Source: Streptomyces griseosporeus
GTDB lineage: Bacteria; Actinomycetota; Actinomycetes; Streptomycetales; Streptomycetaceae
Length of the DNA: 64,000 nucleotides
Direction: 5' to 3'
NCBI RefSeq assembly: GCF_014656055.1
Contig: NZ_BNBR01000001.1
Span: 1,982,117 to 2,046,116 of the forward strand
Shown here: piece by piece, positions 53,562 through 63,380 of the stretch
How the letters are laid out: the number at the start of each line of letters is the position of its first letter
Position numbering within the stretch: position 1 is the first letter of the stretch
Notes under the pieces: model-generated
The model's database searches: none
The model's input: only the letters and a program-made list of their open reading frames with translations
Told to the model about the DNA's origin: nothing
Program-made: the position numbers and the translations under genes

Positions 53562-54791
53562 ATGCGATCCACACGTCCGTCGTTCACCGCCCGCCGGGAG
53601 CGGGGCGCGCGCCGCGGGACCTCCTCCCGGCTGGCCGCCGTCGCCCTCGTCTCGGCGCTCGCGCTCACCGCGACCGCCTGCGAGTCGGGCGACGACACGA
53701 ACGCGGACGGCCAGGCCTCCGCGTCCGCGTCCGCGGCGGGCGACGGGAAGATCCGGATCCCGGACGACATCAAGGACCGGCTCAAGGAGCACGGGATCGA
53801 CCTCGACAAGTGGCGGAACGGCGCCTGGAAGAACTGGGACAGGGACGACTGGCTGCGCGAGGCCAAGGACTTCGTCAACCCGATCATCAAGGGCCTGTGG
53901 AACCCGGACCGGATGCGGGACGCCGACGACCCCGACCGCGGGGTCGACGACAGCGACCTCTCCGACGACCAGGGCGTGACCGACCCGGAGCCCGCGCCGG
54001 TGCGGGCGAAGGCCGTGCCGCCGAGCTACCACGCCAACGCCCCCGAGGCGGGCAAGGTGTTCTTCGACTCGCCCGAGGGCACGATGGTGTGCTCGGCAAC
54101 CGTGGTGCAGGACCCCGCCCACCCGGGCAAGTCCAACCTGGTGTGGACGGCGGGCCACTGCGTGCACGCCGGCAAGAAGGGCGGCTGGTACCGCAACCTG
54201 GCGTTCGTGCCGTCGTACAACGACTCCGGCCTGTCGACGGAGAAGATCCAGAGTGCCACCAAGGAGCAGGTCGCGCCGTACGGCGTGTGGTGGGCGGACT
54301 GGGCGCAGACCTCGGACCAGTGGATCGAGCAGGGCGGCGCGAGCGGCGGTGACGGGGCGTCGTACGACTTCGCGGTGATCCATGTGACGCCGGAGGAGGG
54401 CAACGGCGGCAAGTCCCTGGAGGAGACGGTCGGTTCCGCCCTGCCGGTGGACTTCAAGGCCCCGGCCGTGGGGAAGATCCAGAACCTCACGGCGACGGGC
54501 TACCCGGCGGCACCGCCGTACGACGGGCAGACCCTGTACCGGTGCCAGGACAAGCCGGGCCGGCTCTCGCTCAACGCCTCCGACCCGACGATGTACCGGA
54601 TCGGCTGCACCATGACCGGCGGTTCCTCGGGCGGCGGCTGGGTCGCCACGGGCGCGGACGGCAAGCCCGCACTGGTCTCCAACACCTCGATCGGCCCGGT
54701 GACTTCGGGCTGGCTGGCCGGTCCGCGGCTGGGTGAGGTCGCGAAGGGCGTGTACGACGCGGTGAGCAAGAAGTACGCGGCCGCCAACTGA
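53562..54791 (+). CDS. secreted V8-like serine protease (S1B-type), probable lipoprotein
   Basis: 409 aa, ATG after GGGGGAG. The N-terminal basic and hydrophobic segment ends in LTATAC, a lipobox-like site, so export and lipid anchoring are probable. An acidic, Trp-containing propeptide-like region (about 45-150) precedes the protease domain. The triad is His in WTAGHC, Asp in SYDFAVIHV and Ser in TGGSSGGGW. It resembles glutamyl-endopeptidase/V8 relatives, acting outside the membrane. It is convergent with hflX and ends in a strong terminator. Confidence 0.88.
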   Translation: MRSTRPSFTARRERGARRGTSSRLAAVALVSALALTATACESGDDTNADGQASASASAAGDGKIRIPDDIKDRLKEHGIDLDKWRNGAWKNWDRDDWLREAKDFVNPIIKGLWNPDRMRDADDPDRGVDDSDLSDDQGVTDPEPAPVRAKAVPPSYHANAPEAGKVFFDSPEGTMVCSATVVQDPAHPGKSNLVWTAGHCVHAGKKGGWYRNLAFVPSYNDSGLSTEKIQSATKEQVAPYGVWWADWAQTSDQWIEQGGASGGDGASYDFAVIHVTPEEGNGGKSLEETVGSALPVDFKAPAVGKIQNLTATGYPAAPPYDGQTLYRCQDKPGRLSLNASDPTMYRIGCTMTGGSSGGGWVATGADGKPALVSNTSIGPVTSGWLAGPRLGEVAKGVYDAVSKKYAAAN

Positions 54792-54817
54792 CGTCACCAA
54801 CAGACGACGGCATGACG

Positions 54818-54854
54818 AAGGCCCGCCTCCTGCGCGAGACAGGGGGCGGGCCTT
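54818..54854. terminator. bidirectional terminator between protease and hflX
   Basis: AAGGCCCGCCTCCTG (54818-54832) pairs with CAGGGGGCGGGCCTT (54840-54854), loop CGCGAGA. It serves the convergent genes ending at 54791 and 54886. Confidence 0.88.
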
Positions 54855-54885
54855 CGCTATGGCTGCCGGTGGGCCGGTCAGCGGG

Positions 54886-56379
54886 TCAGAGCGCGGCGGC
54901 CGGCACGTATGGTGCCAGGTCGGCCGCCAGCTCCTCGTGGACCCGCGCCTTGAGCAGGGTGCCCTCCGCCGTGTGCTCCGCGGAGATCACCTCGCCCTCA
55001 TCGTGGGCACGCGCGACCAGCTTGCCGTGCGTGTACGGCACGAGCGCCTCGATCTCGACGGCCGGCCGCGGCAGCTCGTCGTCGATCAGGGCGAGCAGCT
55101 CGGCGATGCCCTGGCCGGTGCGGGCCGAGACGGCGATGGACCGCTTCTCGATCCGCAGCAGCCGCTGGAGCACCAGCGGGTCGGCCGCGTCCGCCTTGTT
55201 GACCACGACGATCTCGGGCACGTCGGTGGCGCCGACGTCCCGGATCACCTCGCGCACGGCGGCGAGCTGCTCCTCCGGGTTCGGGTGCGAGCCGTCCACC
55301 ACGTGCAGGATCAGGTCGGACTCGCCGACCTCCTCCATGGTGGAGCGGAACGCCTCGACCAGGTGGTGGGGCAGGTGCCGGACGAAGCCGACGGTGTCGG
55401 CCAGCGTGTAGAGCCGGCCACCCGGGGTCTCGGCCCGGCGCACGGTCGGGTCCAGGGTCGCGAACAGGGCGTTCTCGACCAGCACGCCCGCGCCGGTGAG
55501 CCGGTTGAGCAGAGAGGACTTGCCCGCGTTGGTGTAGCCCGCGATGGCGACGGACGGCACGCGGTGGCGCTTGCGCTCCTTGCGCTTGATGTCGCGGCCC
55601 GTCTTCATCTCCGCGATCTCCCGGCGCATCTTCGCCATCTTCTCGCGGATCCGTCGCCGGTCCGTCTCGATCTTGGTCTCACCGGGGCCACGGGTGGCGA
55701 GGCCGCCGCCCTTGCCGCCGCCCATCTGCCGGGACAGCGACTGACCCCAGCCGCGCAGTCGCGGCAGCATGTACTGCATCTGCGCGAGCGCGACCTGCGC
55801 CTTGCCCTCGCGGGACTTCGCGTGCTGGGCGAAGATGTCGAGGATCAGGGCCGTACGGTCGATGACCTTGACCTTGACGACGTCCTCGAGGTGGATCAGC
55901 TGGCCCGGGCTCAGCTCACCGTCGCAGATGACGGTGTCCGCGCCCGACTCCAGGACGATGTCCCGCAGCTCGTCGGCTTTGCCGGAGCCGATGTAGGTCG
56001 CCGCGTCGGGCTTGTCCCGGCGCTGGATCACGCCGTCGAGCACGAGCGCGCCCGCGGTCTCCGCGAGGGCCGCCAGTTCCGCGAGGGAGTTCTCCGCGTC
56101 CTGCACGGTGCCCGAGGTCCACACACCGACGAGCACGACCCGCTCCAGGCGCAGCTGCCGGTACTCGACCTCGGTGACGTCCTGGAGTTCGGTGGAGAGG
56201 CCCGCGACGCGGCGCAGAGCCGCGCGCTCGGAGCGGTCGAGCTGGTCGCCGTCCCGCTCGCCGTCGATCTCGTGGCTCCAGGCGACGTCCTCTTCCATCA
56301 GGGCATCGGCCCGAAGGCCCTCGGGGTAGTCGTGCGCGAGACGCTTGGTGTCCTGGGAAGGGGAAGAAGAGGAGGTCAT
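54886..56379 (-). CDS. hflX: GTPase HflX
   Basis: 497 aa. The HflX N-terminal domain (VVLVGVWTSG, DAATYIGSGKADELRD, GGGKGGGLATRGPGETKIETDRRRI) precedes the G domain: G1 GYTNAGKSS, G3 DTVGF, G4 NKAD, G5 SARTG. HflX binds ribosomes and can rescue or split stalled or hibernating 70S after stress. The N-terminus is about 60 residues longer than E. coli HflX. The gene is monocistronic. Confidence 0.95.
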   Translation of the reverse strand: MTSSSSPSQDTKRLAHDYPEGLRADALMEEDVAWSHEIDGERDGDQLDRSERAALRRVAGLSTELQDVTEVEYRQLRLERVVLVGVWTSGTVQDAENSLAELAALAETAGALVLDGVIQRRDKPDAATYIGSGKADELRDIVLESGADTVICDGELSPGQLIHLEDVVKVKVIDRTALILDIFAQHAKSREGKAQVALAQMQYMLPRLRGWGQSLSRQMGGGKGGGLATRGPGETKIETDRRRIREKMAKMRREIAEMKTGRDIKRKERKRHRVPSVAIAGYTNAGKSSLLNRLTGAGVLVENALFATLDPTVRRAETPGGRLYTLADTVGFVRHLPHHLVEAFRSTMEEVGESDLILHVVDGSHPNPEEQLAAVREVIRDVGATDVPEIVVVNKADAADPLVLQRLLRIEKRSIAVSARTGQGIAELLALIDDELPRPAVEIEALVPYTHGKLVARAHDEGEVISAEHTAEGTLLKARVHEELAADLAPYVPAAAL

Positions 56380-56548
56380 TGGGTCCTTACGTCGATGGGA
56401 ATCCGTTGCCGGTGTTCATCTTGCACAACGCACGAGTACCCCGGGAGATTCCCGTACCCGGTACCCGGGGTGCCGAGTACCGCGGAGCCCGTGCCCGTGC
56501 CGCGCCGACCTCACGATGGTCGCACGGCACGGCCGTCCCGTCACCGCT

Positions 56549-58057
56549 TTATCCGCGGCCCCCGGCGGCCTTGGCGGGGGCGACGGACGTCCAGTCGGGG
56601 TGCCCCGGCATGGGCGGGGTCTTCTCGCCGTACAGCCAGGCCCGGAAGAAGCCGCTGAGGTCGCGGCCGGTGATGTCGGAGGCCAGCTCGGTGAAGTCGG
56701 CCGTGCCGGCGGTGTCGTCCTGGTGTTCGCGCAGCCAGACGCGTTCCAGGCGGGCGAAGGCGGACGCGCCGATCTCCTCGCGCAGGGCGTAGAGGACGAG
56801 CGCGGCACCGTCGTAGACGTTGGCGCGGAAGATGCCGATCTTCTGGCCGGGGACGGGCGCCTTCGGGGCGGCCGGGGGTCCGCCGGCGGCGCGCCAGCGG
56901 TCGGAGGCGGCGTACGCGGCCTTCATCCGGGCCTGCATCGGCCGGTCGCCGTGCTCCTCGGCGTACAGGGCCTCGTACCAGGTGGCGTGGCCCTCGTTCA
57001 GCCACACATCGGACCAGGTGCGCGGGGTGACGCTGTTGCCGAACCACTGGTGGGACAGTTCGTGGACCATGATCGAGTCGACGTACCACTCGGGGTAGGC
57101 GGGCTCGGTGAACAGGTCCTTCTCGAACAGGGAGAGCGTCTGGGTCTCCAGCTCGAAGCCGGTGTCGGCGCCGGCCATGAGCAGGCCGTACGTCTCGAAC
57201 GGGTAGCGGCCGACCTTGCTCTCCAGCCAGGCGATCTGGTCGGGGGTCTTCTTCAGCCAGCGTTCGAGCCTCGCCGCGTCCGCCGCGGGCACGACGTCCC
57301 GCACCGGCAGTCCGTGCGGGCCGGCGCGGTGCAGGACGCGGGAGCGGCCGATGGAGACCTGGGCCAGCTCGGTGGCCATCGGGTGTTGGCTGCGGTAGGT
57401 CCAGGTGGTGGTGCGGCCCGCCCGCTCGGTTCCCGCCGGCAGACCGTTGGCGACGGCCGTGTAGCCGTCGGGGGCGGTGACGGTGATGGTGAACATCGCC
57501 TTGTCGGAGGGGTGGTCGTTGCAGGGGAAGACCAGGTGGGCGGCGTCGGCCTGGTTGGCCATGGCGAGGCCGTCGGCGGTGCGGATCCAGCCGCTGTCCC
57601 GGTCGGTCGCCGGGGTGGGGTCGCTGGTGTGCCGCACGGTGACGCGGGTCCAGCTGCCCCGGTCGAGCGGCCGGGCCGGGGTGACCACGAGATCTTCGCC
57701 GACGGCGGCGAAGGAGGCCGGTTCGCCGTCGACCTCGACGGACTCGACGTCGCCGTACGCGAAGTCGAGGTTGATCCGCTCCAGGGGCGCGGTGGTCCAG
57801 GCGTCGATGGTGGTGACCGCCTTCAGCGGCTCGGTGTTCCTGCCGCTGTAGGTGAAGGACAGGTCGTACGACGCCACGTCGTAGCCGGGGTTGCCGAGGT
57901 ACGGGAAGAGGCGGTCGCCGACGCCCAGCGCGGCCGGTGGCGCGCTCGCGGCGACGAGGCAGACGGAGACGGCGGAGGCGACGAGCGCCGCCGCCGCTCG
58001 GCGGGCGCCCTGGACGCGCCGGGACGGGGCACGAGAGTCACGCGGGGTGAGCAGCAT
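56549..58057 (-). CDS. secreted M1-family metallopeptidase
   Basis: 502 aa. A long N-terminal signal peptide ends near APPAALG. The zinc-binding motif is HELSHQWFGN with the downstream Glu in WLNEGHATWYE, and the exopeptidase loop reads GADTGFELETQTL. It lacks the long C-terminal helical domain of cytosolic aminopeptidase N, so it is a short secreted member. It probably trims peptides outside the cell. The gene stands between hflX and rshA on the same strand, with gaps of 92 and 169 bp. Confidence 0.93.
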   Translation of the reverse strand: MLLTPRDSRAPSRRVQGARRAAAALVASAVSVCLVAASAPPAALGVGDRLFPYLGNPGYDVASYDLSFTYSGRNTEPLKAVTTIDAWTTAPLERINLDFAYGDVESVEVDGEPASFAAVGEDLVVTPARPLDRGSWTRVTVRHTSDPTPATDRDSGWIRTADGLAMANQADAAHLVFPCNDHPSDKAMFTITVTAPDGYTAVANGLPAGTERAGRTTTWTYRSQHPMATELAQVSIGRSRVLHRAGPHGLPVRDVVPAADAARLERWLKKTPDQIAWLESKVGRYPFETYGLLMAGADTGFELETQTLSLFEKDLFTEPAYPEWYVDSIMVHELSHQWFGNSVTPRTWSDVWLNEGHATWYEALYAEEHGDRPMQARMKAAYAASDRWRAAGGPPAAPKAPVPGQKIGIFRANVYDGAALVLYALREEIGASAFARLERVWLREHQDDTAGTADFTELASDITGRDLSGFFRAWLYGEKTPPMPGHPDWTSVAPAKAAGGRG

Positions 58058-58148
58058 GCACCACCGCTACCAGCGCCCCGGCCCCGTCCGGCGGCGACGC
58101 GCGCCCGCCCCACCCGAACGGGTTGCGCACGCGCGCGTGGGCGCCTTC

Positions 58149-60296
58149 TCAGAGGCTCGGGGTGTGGTGCTGGGCCCGGCTCACGTCGTAGACGCCGGGG
58201 ACGTTGCGCATGGCGCGCATGAGGGCGGGGAGGTGGGCGGCGTCAGGGAGCTGGAGGGTGTAGGTGTGGCGTACGCGCTGCTGGCTGGGGGGTTCGACGG
58301 TCGCGGAGACGATCTCGGCGCCCTCCAGGGCGATGGCCTCGGTCAGGTCGGCCAGCAGATGGGGGCGGCCGAACGATTCGGCGACCAGCGTGACCCGGCA
58401 CTCGGTGGCGTCCCCCCAGCGCACGCCGACCTCCGCGCGCCCCGCCTCCTTCATCCGTGCCACGGCGGCGCACTGCACGCGGTGCACGGTGACCGCGCCG
58501 CCGCGTACGGCGAAGCCGGTGACCTCGTCGGGCGGTACGGGCGTACAGCAGCCGGCGAGCCGGACGGTGGCCCCGGGGCGGTCCACCACGGCGTTGGCGC
58601 CGGGCCGGGCGGTGGGTGGCTGTGGCTCGGCGGAGGGGTGGGGGGCCGTCTGTCCGGACGCCCGGGCCGTGTCCGCGGTCGCGGGGGTGTCCTGTGCCGG
58701 CCCTTGCTGAGGCGCGGGAGCCGGGTGGGTGGCCAGCCACCGCTGGATGGCGATGCGCGCGGCGGGGGTGTGGGCGTGGTCCAGCCACTCGCGGGACGGC
58801 TCGGCGGCCGGGTCCTGGCCCATGAGCAGCTCGACGGTGTCGCCGTCGCGCAGCACGGTGCTGAGCGTGGCCAGCCGGCCGTTGACGCGGGCGCCGAGGC
58901 AGGCGTGGGCGTCCTCGCCGTACTGCGCGTACGCGGCGTCGACGCAGGTGGCGCCCTCGGGCAGGCCGAGCGCGCCGCCGTCGGGCCGGAAGACGGTGAT
59001 CTCGCGGTCCTGGGCGAGGTCCTCGCGCAGGGTGGACCAGAAGGTGTCGGGGTCGGGCGCGGCCTGCTGCCACTGCAGGAGGCGGGAGAGCCAGCCGGGG
59101 CGGGTGGGGTCGGCGCGCTCGCCGTCGGCCGGGTCGTCGGGCGCGGGCGCGTAGGGGTTGCCGAGGGCGACGACGCCTGCCTCGGCGACCTTGTGCATCT
59201 GGTGGGTGCGGATGAGGACTTCGGCGATCTGGCCGTCCTCACGGGCGAGCGCGGTGTGCAGCGACTGGTACAGGTTGAACTTGGGGACGGCGATGAAGTC
59301 CTTGAACTCCGAGACGACGGGCGTCATGCAGGTGTGCAGCTCGCCGAGGACGGCGTAGCAGTCGGCGTCCTCGTTCACCAGCACCAGCAGCCGGCCGAAG
59401 TCGGCGCCGCGCAGCTGTCCGCGTTTGCGGGCGACGCGGTGGACGGAGACGAAGTGCCGGAGCCGGATGACGACTTCGGCGGGGATGTCGGCCTCGCGCA
59501 GCACGGTGCGCATCTCGTCGGCGAACTCGGCGAGCGGGTCGTCGGCGCGGGAGGCGTTCTCGACGATCAGTTCGCGGGTGTGCTCGTACTCCTCGGGGTG
59601 CAGGATCGCGAAGACGAGGTCTTCGAGTTCGGTCTTGAGGGCCTGCACGCCGAGCCGTTCGGCGAGCGGGATGAGGACGTCCCGGGTGACCTTAGCGATG
59701 CGGGCCTGTTTCTCGGGGCGCATGACGCCGAGGGTGCGCATGTTGTGCAGCCGGTCGGCGAGTTTGATCGACATGACGCGGACGTCGTTGCCGGTGGCGA
59801 CGAGCATCTTGCGGAAGGTCTCGGGCTCGGCCGCGGCGCCGTAGTCGACCTTCTCCAGCTTGGTGACGCCGTCGACGAGGAAGCGCACCTCCTCGCCGAA
59901 CTGCTCGCCGACCTGATCGAGCGTCACCTCCGTGTCTTCCACGGTGTCGTGGAGCAGGGAGGCCGTCAACGTCGTGGTCTCCGCGCCGAGTTCGGCGAGG
60001 ATCAGGGTGACCGCGAGGGGGTGGGTGATGTACGGCTCGCCGCTCTTGCGCATCTGGCCGCGGTGCGAGGACTCGGCCAGCAGGTAGGCGCGGCGCAGGG
60101 GTTCGAGGTCGGCGTCGGGGTGGTGGGCGCGGTGGGCGTCCACGACGTGGCTGATGGCGTCCGGCAACCGGTCGCGCGCGGCGGGGCCCAGGAGCGCGGC
60201 CCGGCCGAGGCGGCGCAGATCGATCCGGGCCCGCCAGCGTGCTGTGGGCCCGGTGACCGGACCCGGGGTGGCAGGGTTCGTGGCCTCCGCACTCAT
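58149..60296 (-). CDS. rshA: RelA/SpoT homologue with intact hydrolase and degenerate synthetase domain
   Basis: 715 aa from the ATG at 60296, preceded by GGAGGTGCTC. The HD hydrolase is complete: LLHDTVEDTEV (His116, Asp117) and SIKLADRLHNMRT. The synthetase domain keeps FKDFIAVPK and YQSLHT but has NLYQ for the usual NGYQ (Leu342), EVLIRT for EVQIRT, and no HWKYK. A TGS domain (about 437-500), a Pro-rich linker and a C-terminal ACT domain (about 640-715) follow. It likely balances (p)ppGpp, mainly by hydrolysis. From memory, streptomycetes have RelA elsewhere and RshA at this locus. Confidence 0.88.
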   Translation of the reverse strand: MSAEATNPATPGPVTGPTARWRARIDLRRLGRAALLGPAARDRLPDAISHVVDAHRAHHPDADLEPLRRAYLLAESSHRGQMRKSGEPYITHPLAVTLILAELGAETTTLTASLLHDTVEDTEVTLDQVGEQFGEEVRFLVDGVTKLEKVDYGAAAEPETFRKMLVATGNDVRVMSIKLADRLHNMRTLGVMRPEKQARIAKVTRDVLIPLAERLGVQALKTELEDLVFAILHPEEYEHTRELIVENASRADDPLAEFADEMRTVLREADIPAEVVIRLRHFVSVHRVARKRGQLRGADFGRLLVLVNEDADCYAVLGELHTCMTPVVSEFKDFIAVPKFNLYQSLHTALAREDGQIAEVLIRTHQMHKVAEAGVVALGNPYAPAPDDPADGERADPTRPGWLSRLLQWQQAAPDPDTFWSTLREDLAQDREITVFRPDGGALGLPEGATCVDAAYAQYGEDAHACLGARVNGRLATLSTVLRDGDTVELLMGQDPAAEPSREWLDHAHTPAARIAIQRWLATHPAPAPQQGPAQDTPATADTARASGQTAPHPSAEPQPPTARPGANAVVDRPGATVRLAGCCTPVPPDEVTGFAVRGGAVTVHRVQCAAVARMKEAGRAEVGVRWGDATECRVTLVAESFGRPHLLADLTEAIALEGAEIVSATVEPPSQQRVRHTYTLQLPDAAHLPALMRAMRNVPGVYDVSRAQHHTPSL

Positions 60297-60498
60297 GAGC
60301 ACCTCCGGCTGCGTGGACCGGCGGACGGGGTGCCCCATGGCGGACACGGCTCAGGGGATGGCGACATTCCCCCGTCCGAGCCGGTGCTTGATGCTACCGA
60401 GCCCATCACGCGCGGCTGACCGCCTCTCGCCGAGCGTGAAACGGATCACCCATTCGAGCGAAGGGGAGGGGGTTTGCGGTTTGGGCGCGACCGCCACG

Positions 60499-60598
60499 CG
60501 AGGGGTTTTTCCCCCGGCGTCCCCGAGGGGGTTTTCCTCCGGCGTCCCCGAGGGGGTTTTCCTCCGGCGTCCCCGAGGGGGTTTTCCTCCGGCGTCGC
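60499..60598. repeat. 25-bp tandem array, four copies, between rshA and dapF
   Basis: Units start at 60499, 60524, 60549 and 60574, close to CGAGGGGGTTTTCCTCCGGCGTCCC. The two central units are identical. Each contains AGGGGG-TTTT-CCTCC, so each can fold into a small stem-loop. It lies 46 bp past the dapF stop, within its likely 3' untranslated region. There are no unique spacers, so this is not CRISPR. Confidence 0.9.
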
Positions 60599-60643
60599 CG
60601 AGAGGTCCTTCAGACAGCCCCCTGTGACGGAGGCCCCCGTGTC

Positions 60644-61513
60644 TCAGCGGACGGCCCCGGCCAGCCACTCCGCGTCGATCTCGCCCTCGGCGACGATCAC
60701 GGCGGGGCCGGTCATCTCGATCTGGCCGTCGGGCAGCTCGGTGATCACCAGACGGCCGCCGGGGACGTCCACGGTGTACGTCGCCGGGGTGCCGGTGGCG
60801 GCGGGGTCGACGCCGTCGCGGCGGGCGGCGGCCACGGCGACCGCGCAGGCGCCGGTGCCGCAGGAGCGGGTCTCGCCGGAGCCGCGCTCGTGGACGCGCA
60901 TCGCGACGTGGGCGGGGCCGCGGTCGACGACGAACTCGACGTTGACGCCGTCCGGGTAGACGGATGCGGGGCTGAACGGCGGGGCGTCGTACAGGGTTCC
61001 GGCGTGCGCGAGGTCGTCGACGAAGGCGACGGCGTGCGGGTTGCCCATGTTCACGTTCCGGGCGGGCCAGCTGCGCTCGCCGACGCTGACGGTGACCTCG
61101 CCCTCGGGGAAGGCGGCCCGGCCCATGCCGACGGTGACGTCGCCGTCCTTGGCGAGGTGCACGGTCTTCACGCCGCCGCGGGTGGCGACGGTGAGGTCGC
61201 CCTCGGTGGCGTGCCCGGCGTGCTGGAGGTAGCGGGCGAAGACGCGCACGCCGTTGCCGCACATCTCGGCGACGGAGCCGTCGCCGTTGCGGTAGTCCAT
61301 GAACCACTCCGCCTCGGCCGCCATGTGCCGCGCCTCGGGGTGGGCGGCGGACCGCACGACGTGCAGCAGGCCGTCGCCGCCGATGCCCGCGCGGCGGTCG
61401 CACAGGGCGGCGACGGCGGCGGGGGGCAGGTCGATGGCGTTCTCGGGGTCCGGGACGATCACGAAGTCGTTCTCGGTGCCGTGGCCCTTGAGGAAGGCGA
61501 TGCGCGTGCTCAC
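60644..61513 (-). CDS. dapF: diaminopimelate epimerase
   Basis: 289 aa. The two catalytic Cys are in AEMCGNGVRVFARYL and ETRSCGTGACAVA. Substrate-binding residues appear in FLKGHGTENDFV and NPHAVAFV. It converts LL- to meso-diaminopimelate for lysine and peptidoglycan synthesis, although streptomycetes use LL-DAP in their walls, so its main duty is lysine. It is monocistronic, downstream of a membrane-protein gene on the same strand. Confidence 0.95.
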   Translation of the reverse strand: MSTRIAFLKGHGTENDFVIVPDPENAIDLPPAAVAALCDRRAGIGGDGLLHVVRSAAHPEARHMAAEAEWFMDYRNGDGSVAEMCGNGVRVFARYLQHAGHATEGDLTVATRGGVKTVHLAKDGDVTVGMGRAAFPEGEVTVSVGERSWPARNVNMGNPHAVAFVDDLAHAGTLYDAPPFSPASVYPDGVNVEFVVDRGPAHVAMRVHERGSGETRSCGTGACAVAVAAARRDGVDPAATGTPATYTVDVPGGRLVITELPDGQIEMTGPAVIVAEGEIDAEWLAGAVR

Positions 61514-61634
61514 CCCTCGATCGTACGGGAGCCGTCCGGCGGGGGTGCCGTGGGAGGCGGTGCGCGGTCCGGCGGGGGACGGTGGTGCCGGGCGCGCAGT
61601 CCCCCGCTCCCCTGAGGGGGCTGGGCTGCGTCTC

Positions 61635-62183
61635 TCAGCGGAGTCTGGCCACGCGCCACACCGCGAGGACGGCCACCACGGCCACCATCACGACGTAGGC
61701 GAGGACGACCCGCCAGTCCGGGCGGCGGCCCGAGCCGCGGGGCGGGAGGCCCGGCAGGGAGTAGCCGACGCGGCGGGCGGCCATCATGCCCCAGCCGGCG
61801 GCGCACGAGCAGATCAGCAGGCCCAGCATGGCGATCACGGCGCCGCTGTCGCCGAAGTCGAAGGCGAGCGGGAAGGCGAACATCAGGGAGCCGCTGGCGG
61901 CCAGCGCCACGATGGGGGCGAGCTGCCAGATGCGCAGCCGGCGCTGCGGGCGCAGCTCGACCTCGACCTCGGGGCCGGAGGCGAACATCTCCTCCGGCTC
62001 GGGGCCGTCGGCGGTCATCCCGCCCTCGGTCTCGTCGAGCCCGTCCGGGCTCAGCGGACCTCCGTCCGGCTCCGGTGCACCGCTGTCCTCGCTGATGCGT
62101 TCGGCAGTGACGGGTTCGGTGTCTTGTGCGGTGTCGCGAGGGCCGGCCTCCATCGCCACGCGCCCTCCCAACTCGGACTCCAC
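61635..62183 (-). CDS. acidic-head membrane protein, 182 aa
   Basis: The first 80 residues are acidic and disordered (repeated GG and E/D-P runs). Residues about 88-182 contain three membrane helices (IWQLAPIVALAASGSLMFA, AVIAMLGLLICSCAAGWG, VVLAYVVMVAVVAVLAV). The family is unknown to me. The position between dapF and miaA is typical for streptomycetes as I recall. No enzymatic motif is visible. Confidence 0.75.
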   Translation of the reverse strand: MESELGGRVAMEAGPRDTAQDTEPVTAERISEDSGAPEPDGGPLSPDGLDETEGGMTADGPEPEEMFASGPEVEVELRPQRRLRIWQLAPIVALAASGSLMFAFPLAFDFGDSGAVIAMLGLLICSCAAGWGMMAARRVGYSLPGLPPRGSGRRPDWRVVLAYVVMVAVVAVLAVWRVARLR

Positions 62184-62261
62184 TTGGTCGATCGAAGCTC
62201 GATGATGGCACGGCGCCGGAGGCCCGGATGACGGGCTGGGCGTCCCGATGCCATGACGTGA

Positions 62262-63200
62262 TCAGGCTGTAACCGGTCGTTCGATCAACGCCAGCGCAAG
62301 CCGCGGAAGTTCCGCCAGATCCTCCGCGGCCCCACTCAACCAGTGCACCCGCGGATCGCGCCTGAACCATGAATCCTGACGGCGCGCGAAGCGTTTGGTG
62401 GCACGGACGGTCTCCTCTCGCGCCTCGTCGAGGGTGCACTCCCCGGCGAGCGCCGCGAGCACCTGCTGGTAGCCGAGCGCGCGCGACGCCGTACGCCCCT
62501 CGCGCAACCCACGCGCCTCCAGTGCGCGCACCTCCTCGACGAGGCCGGCCTCCCACATGCGGTCTACGCGGCGCGTGATGCGCTCGTCCAGCTCGGGGCG
62601 GGCCACGTCGACGCCGATCTGGACGGTGTCGTAGACGGAGTCGTGCCCGGGCAGGTTGGCGGTGAAGGGCTTGCCGGTGATCTCGATCACTTCGAGGGCC
62701 CGGACGATACGGCGGCCGTTGCTGGGCAGGATCGCGCGGGCGGCCTCGGGGTCCGCGGCGGCCAGCCGGGCGTGCAGGGCACCGGAGCCGCGCAGCGCCA
62801 GCTCCTCCTCCAGCCGGGCCCGCACCTGCGGGTCGGTGCCGGGGAACTCCAGGTTGTCCACGGCCCCGCGGACGTACAGGCCGGAGCCGCCGACGAGGAT
62901 CGGCCATCGCCCCTCGGCGAGCAGGGCGTCGATGCGGGCGCGGGCGAGGCGCTGGTACTCGGCGACGGACGCCGTGACGGTCACGTCCCAGATGTCGAGC
63001 AGGTGGTGCGGGACGCCGCCGCGCTCCTCGGGCGTCAGCTTGGCGGTGCCGATGTCCATCCCTCGGTACAGCTGCATGGAGTCGGCGTTGACGACCTCGC
63101 CGCCGAGCCGCTGGGCCAGGAAGACGCCGAGGTCGGACTTTCCGGCGGCGGTGGGGCCGACGACGGCGATGACGCGGGGGGCGGGGGCTGCGCTGCTCAC
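62262..63200 (-). CDS. miaA: tRNA dimethylallyltransferase
   Basis: 312 aa from the GTG at 63200. P-loop GPTAAGKS, substrate motif NADSMQLYRGMDIGTAK and the C-terminal ATKRFARRQDSWFRRD. It adds an isopentenyl group to A37 of tRNAs reading UNN codons, including the leucine tRNA for UUA, whose modification matters for bldA function in streptomycetes. It is divergent from two small acidic-protein genes. Confidence 0.96.
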   Translation of the reverse strand: MSSAAPAPRVIAVVGPTAAGKSDLGVFLAQRLGGEVVNADSMQLYRGMDIGTAKLTPEERGGVPHHLLDIWDVTVTASVAEYQRLARARIDALLAEGRWPILVGGSGLYVRGAVDNLEFPGTDPQVRARLEEELALRGSGALHARLAAADPEAARAILPSNGRRIVRALEVIEITGKPFTANLPGHDSVYDTVQIGVDVARPELDERITRRVDRMWEAGLVEEVRALEARGLREGRTASRALGYQQVLAALAGECTLDEAREETVRATKRFARRQDSWFRRDPRVHWLSGAAEDLAELPRLALALIERPVTA

Positions 63201-63380
63201 CGCACCAGTCTCGCAAACCTCACGGTGTGCCCTCGAACGAGTTACGTGACGCGACCGGAGCCGGGTCGTTGCCCGTTCGGGATTCCGCCGCCGGTGCGTG
63301 AGGCACGGCGGTCCCGGGCGCAACAGGACGCGCACGGGAGGGGCGGGATGTCGCCCGCACGAGTACCGTATGGAGTTGAA

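Noticed and set aside
60499..60598. CRISPR-like array
   Set aside because: The units are contiguous with no unique spacers and there are no cas genes; it is a plain tandem repeat.
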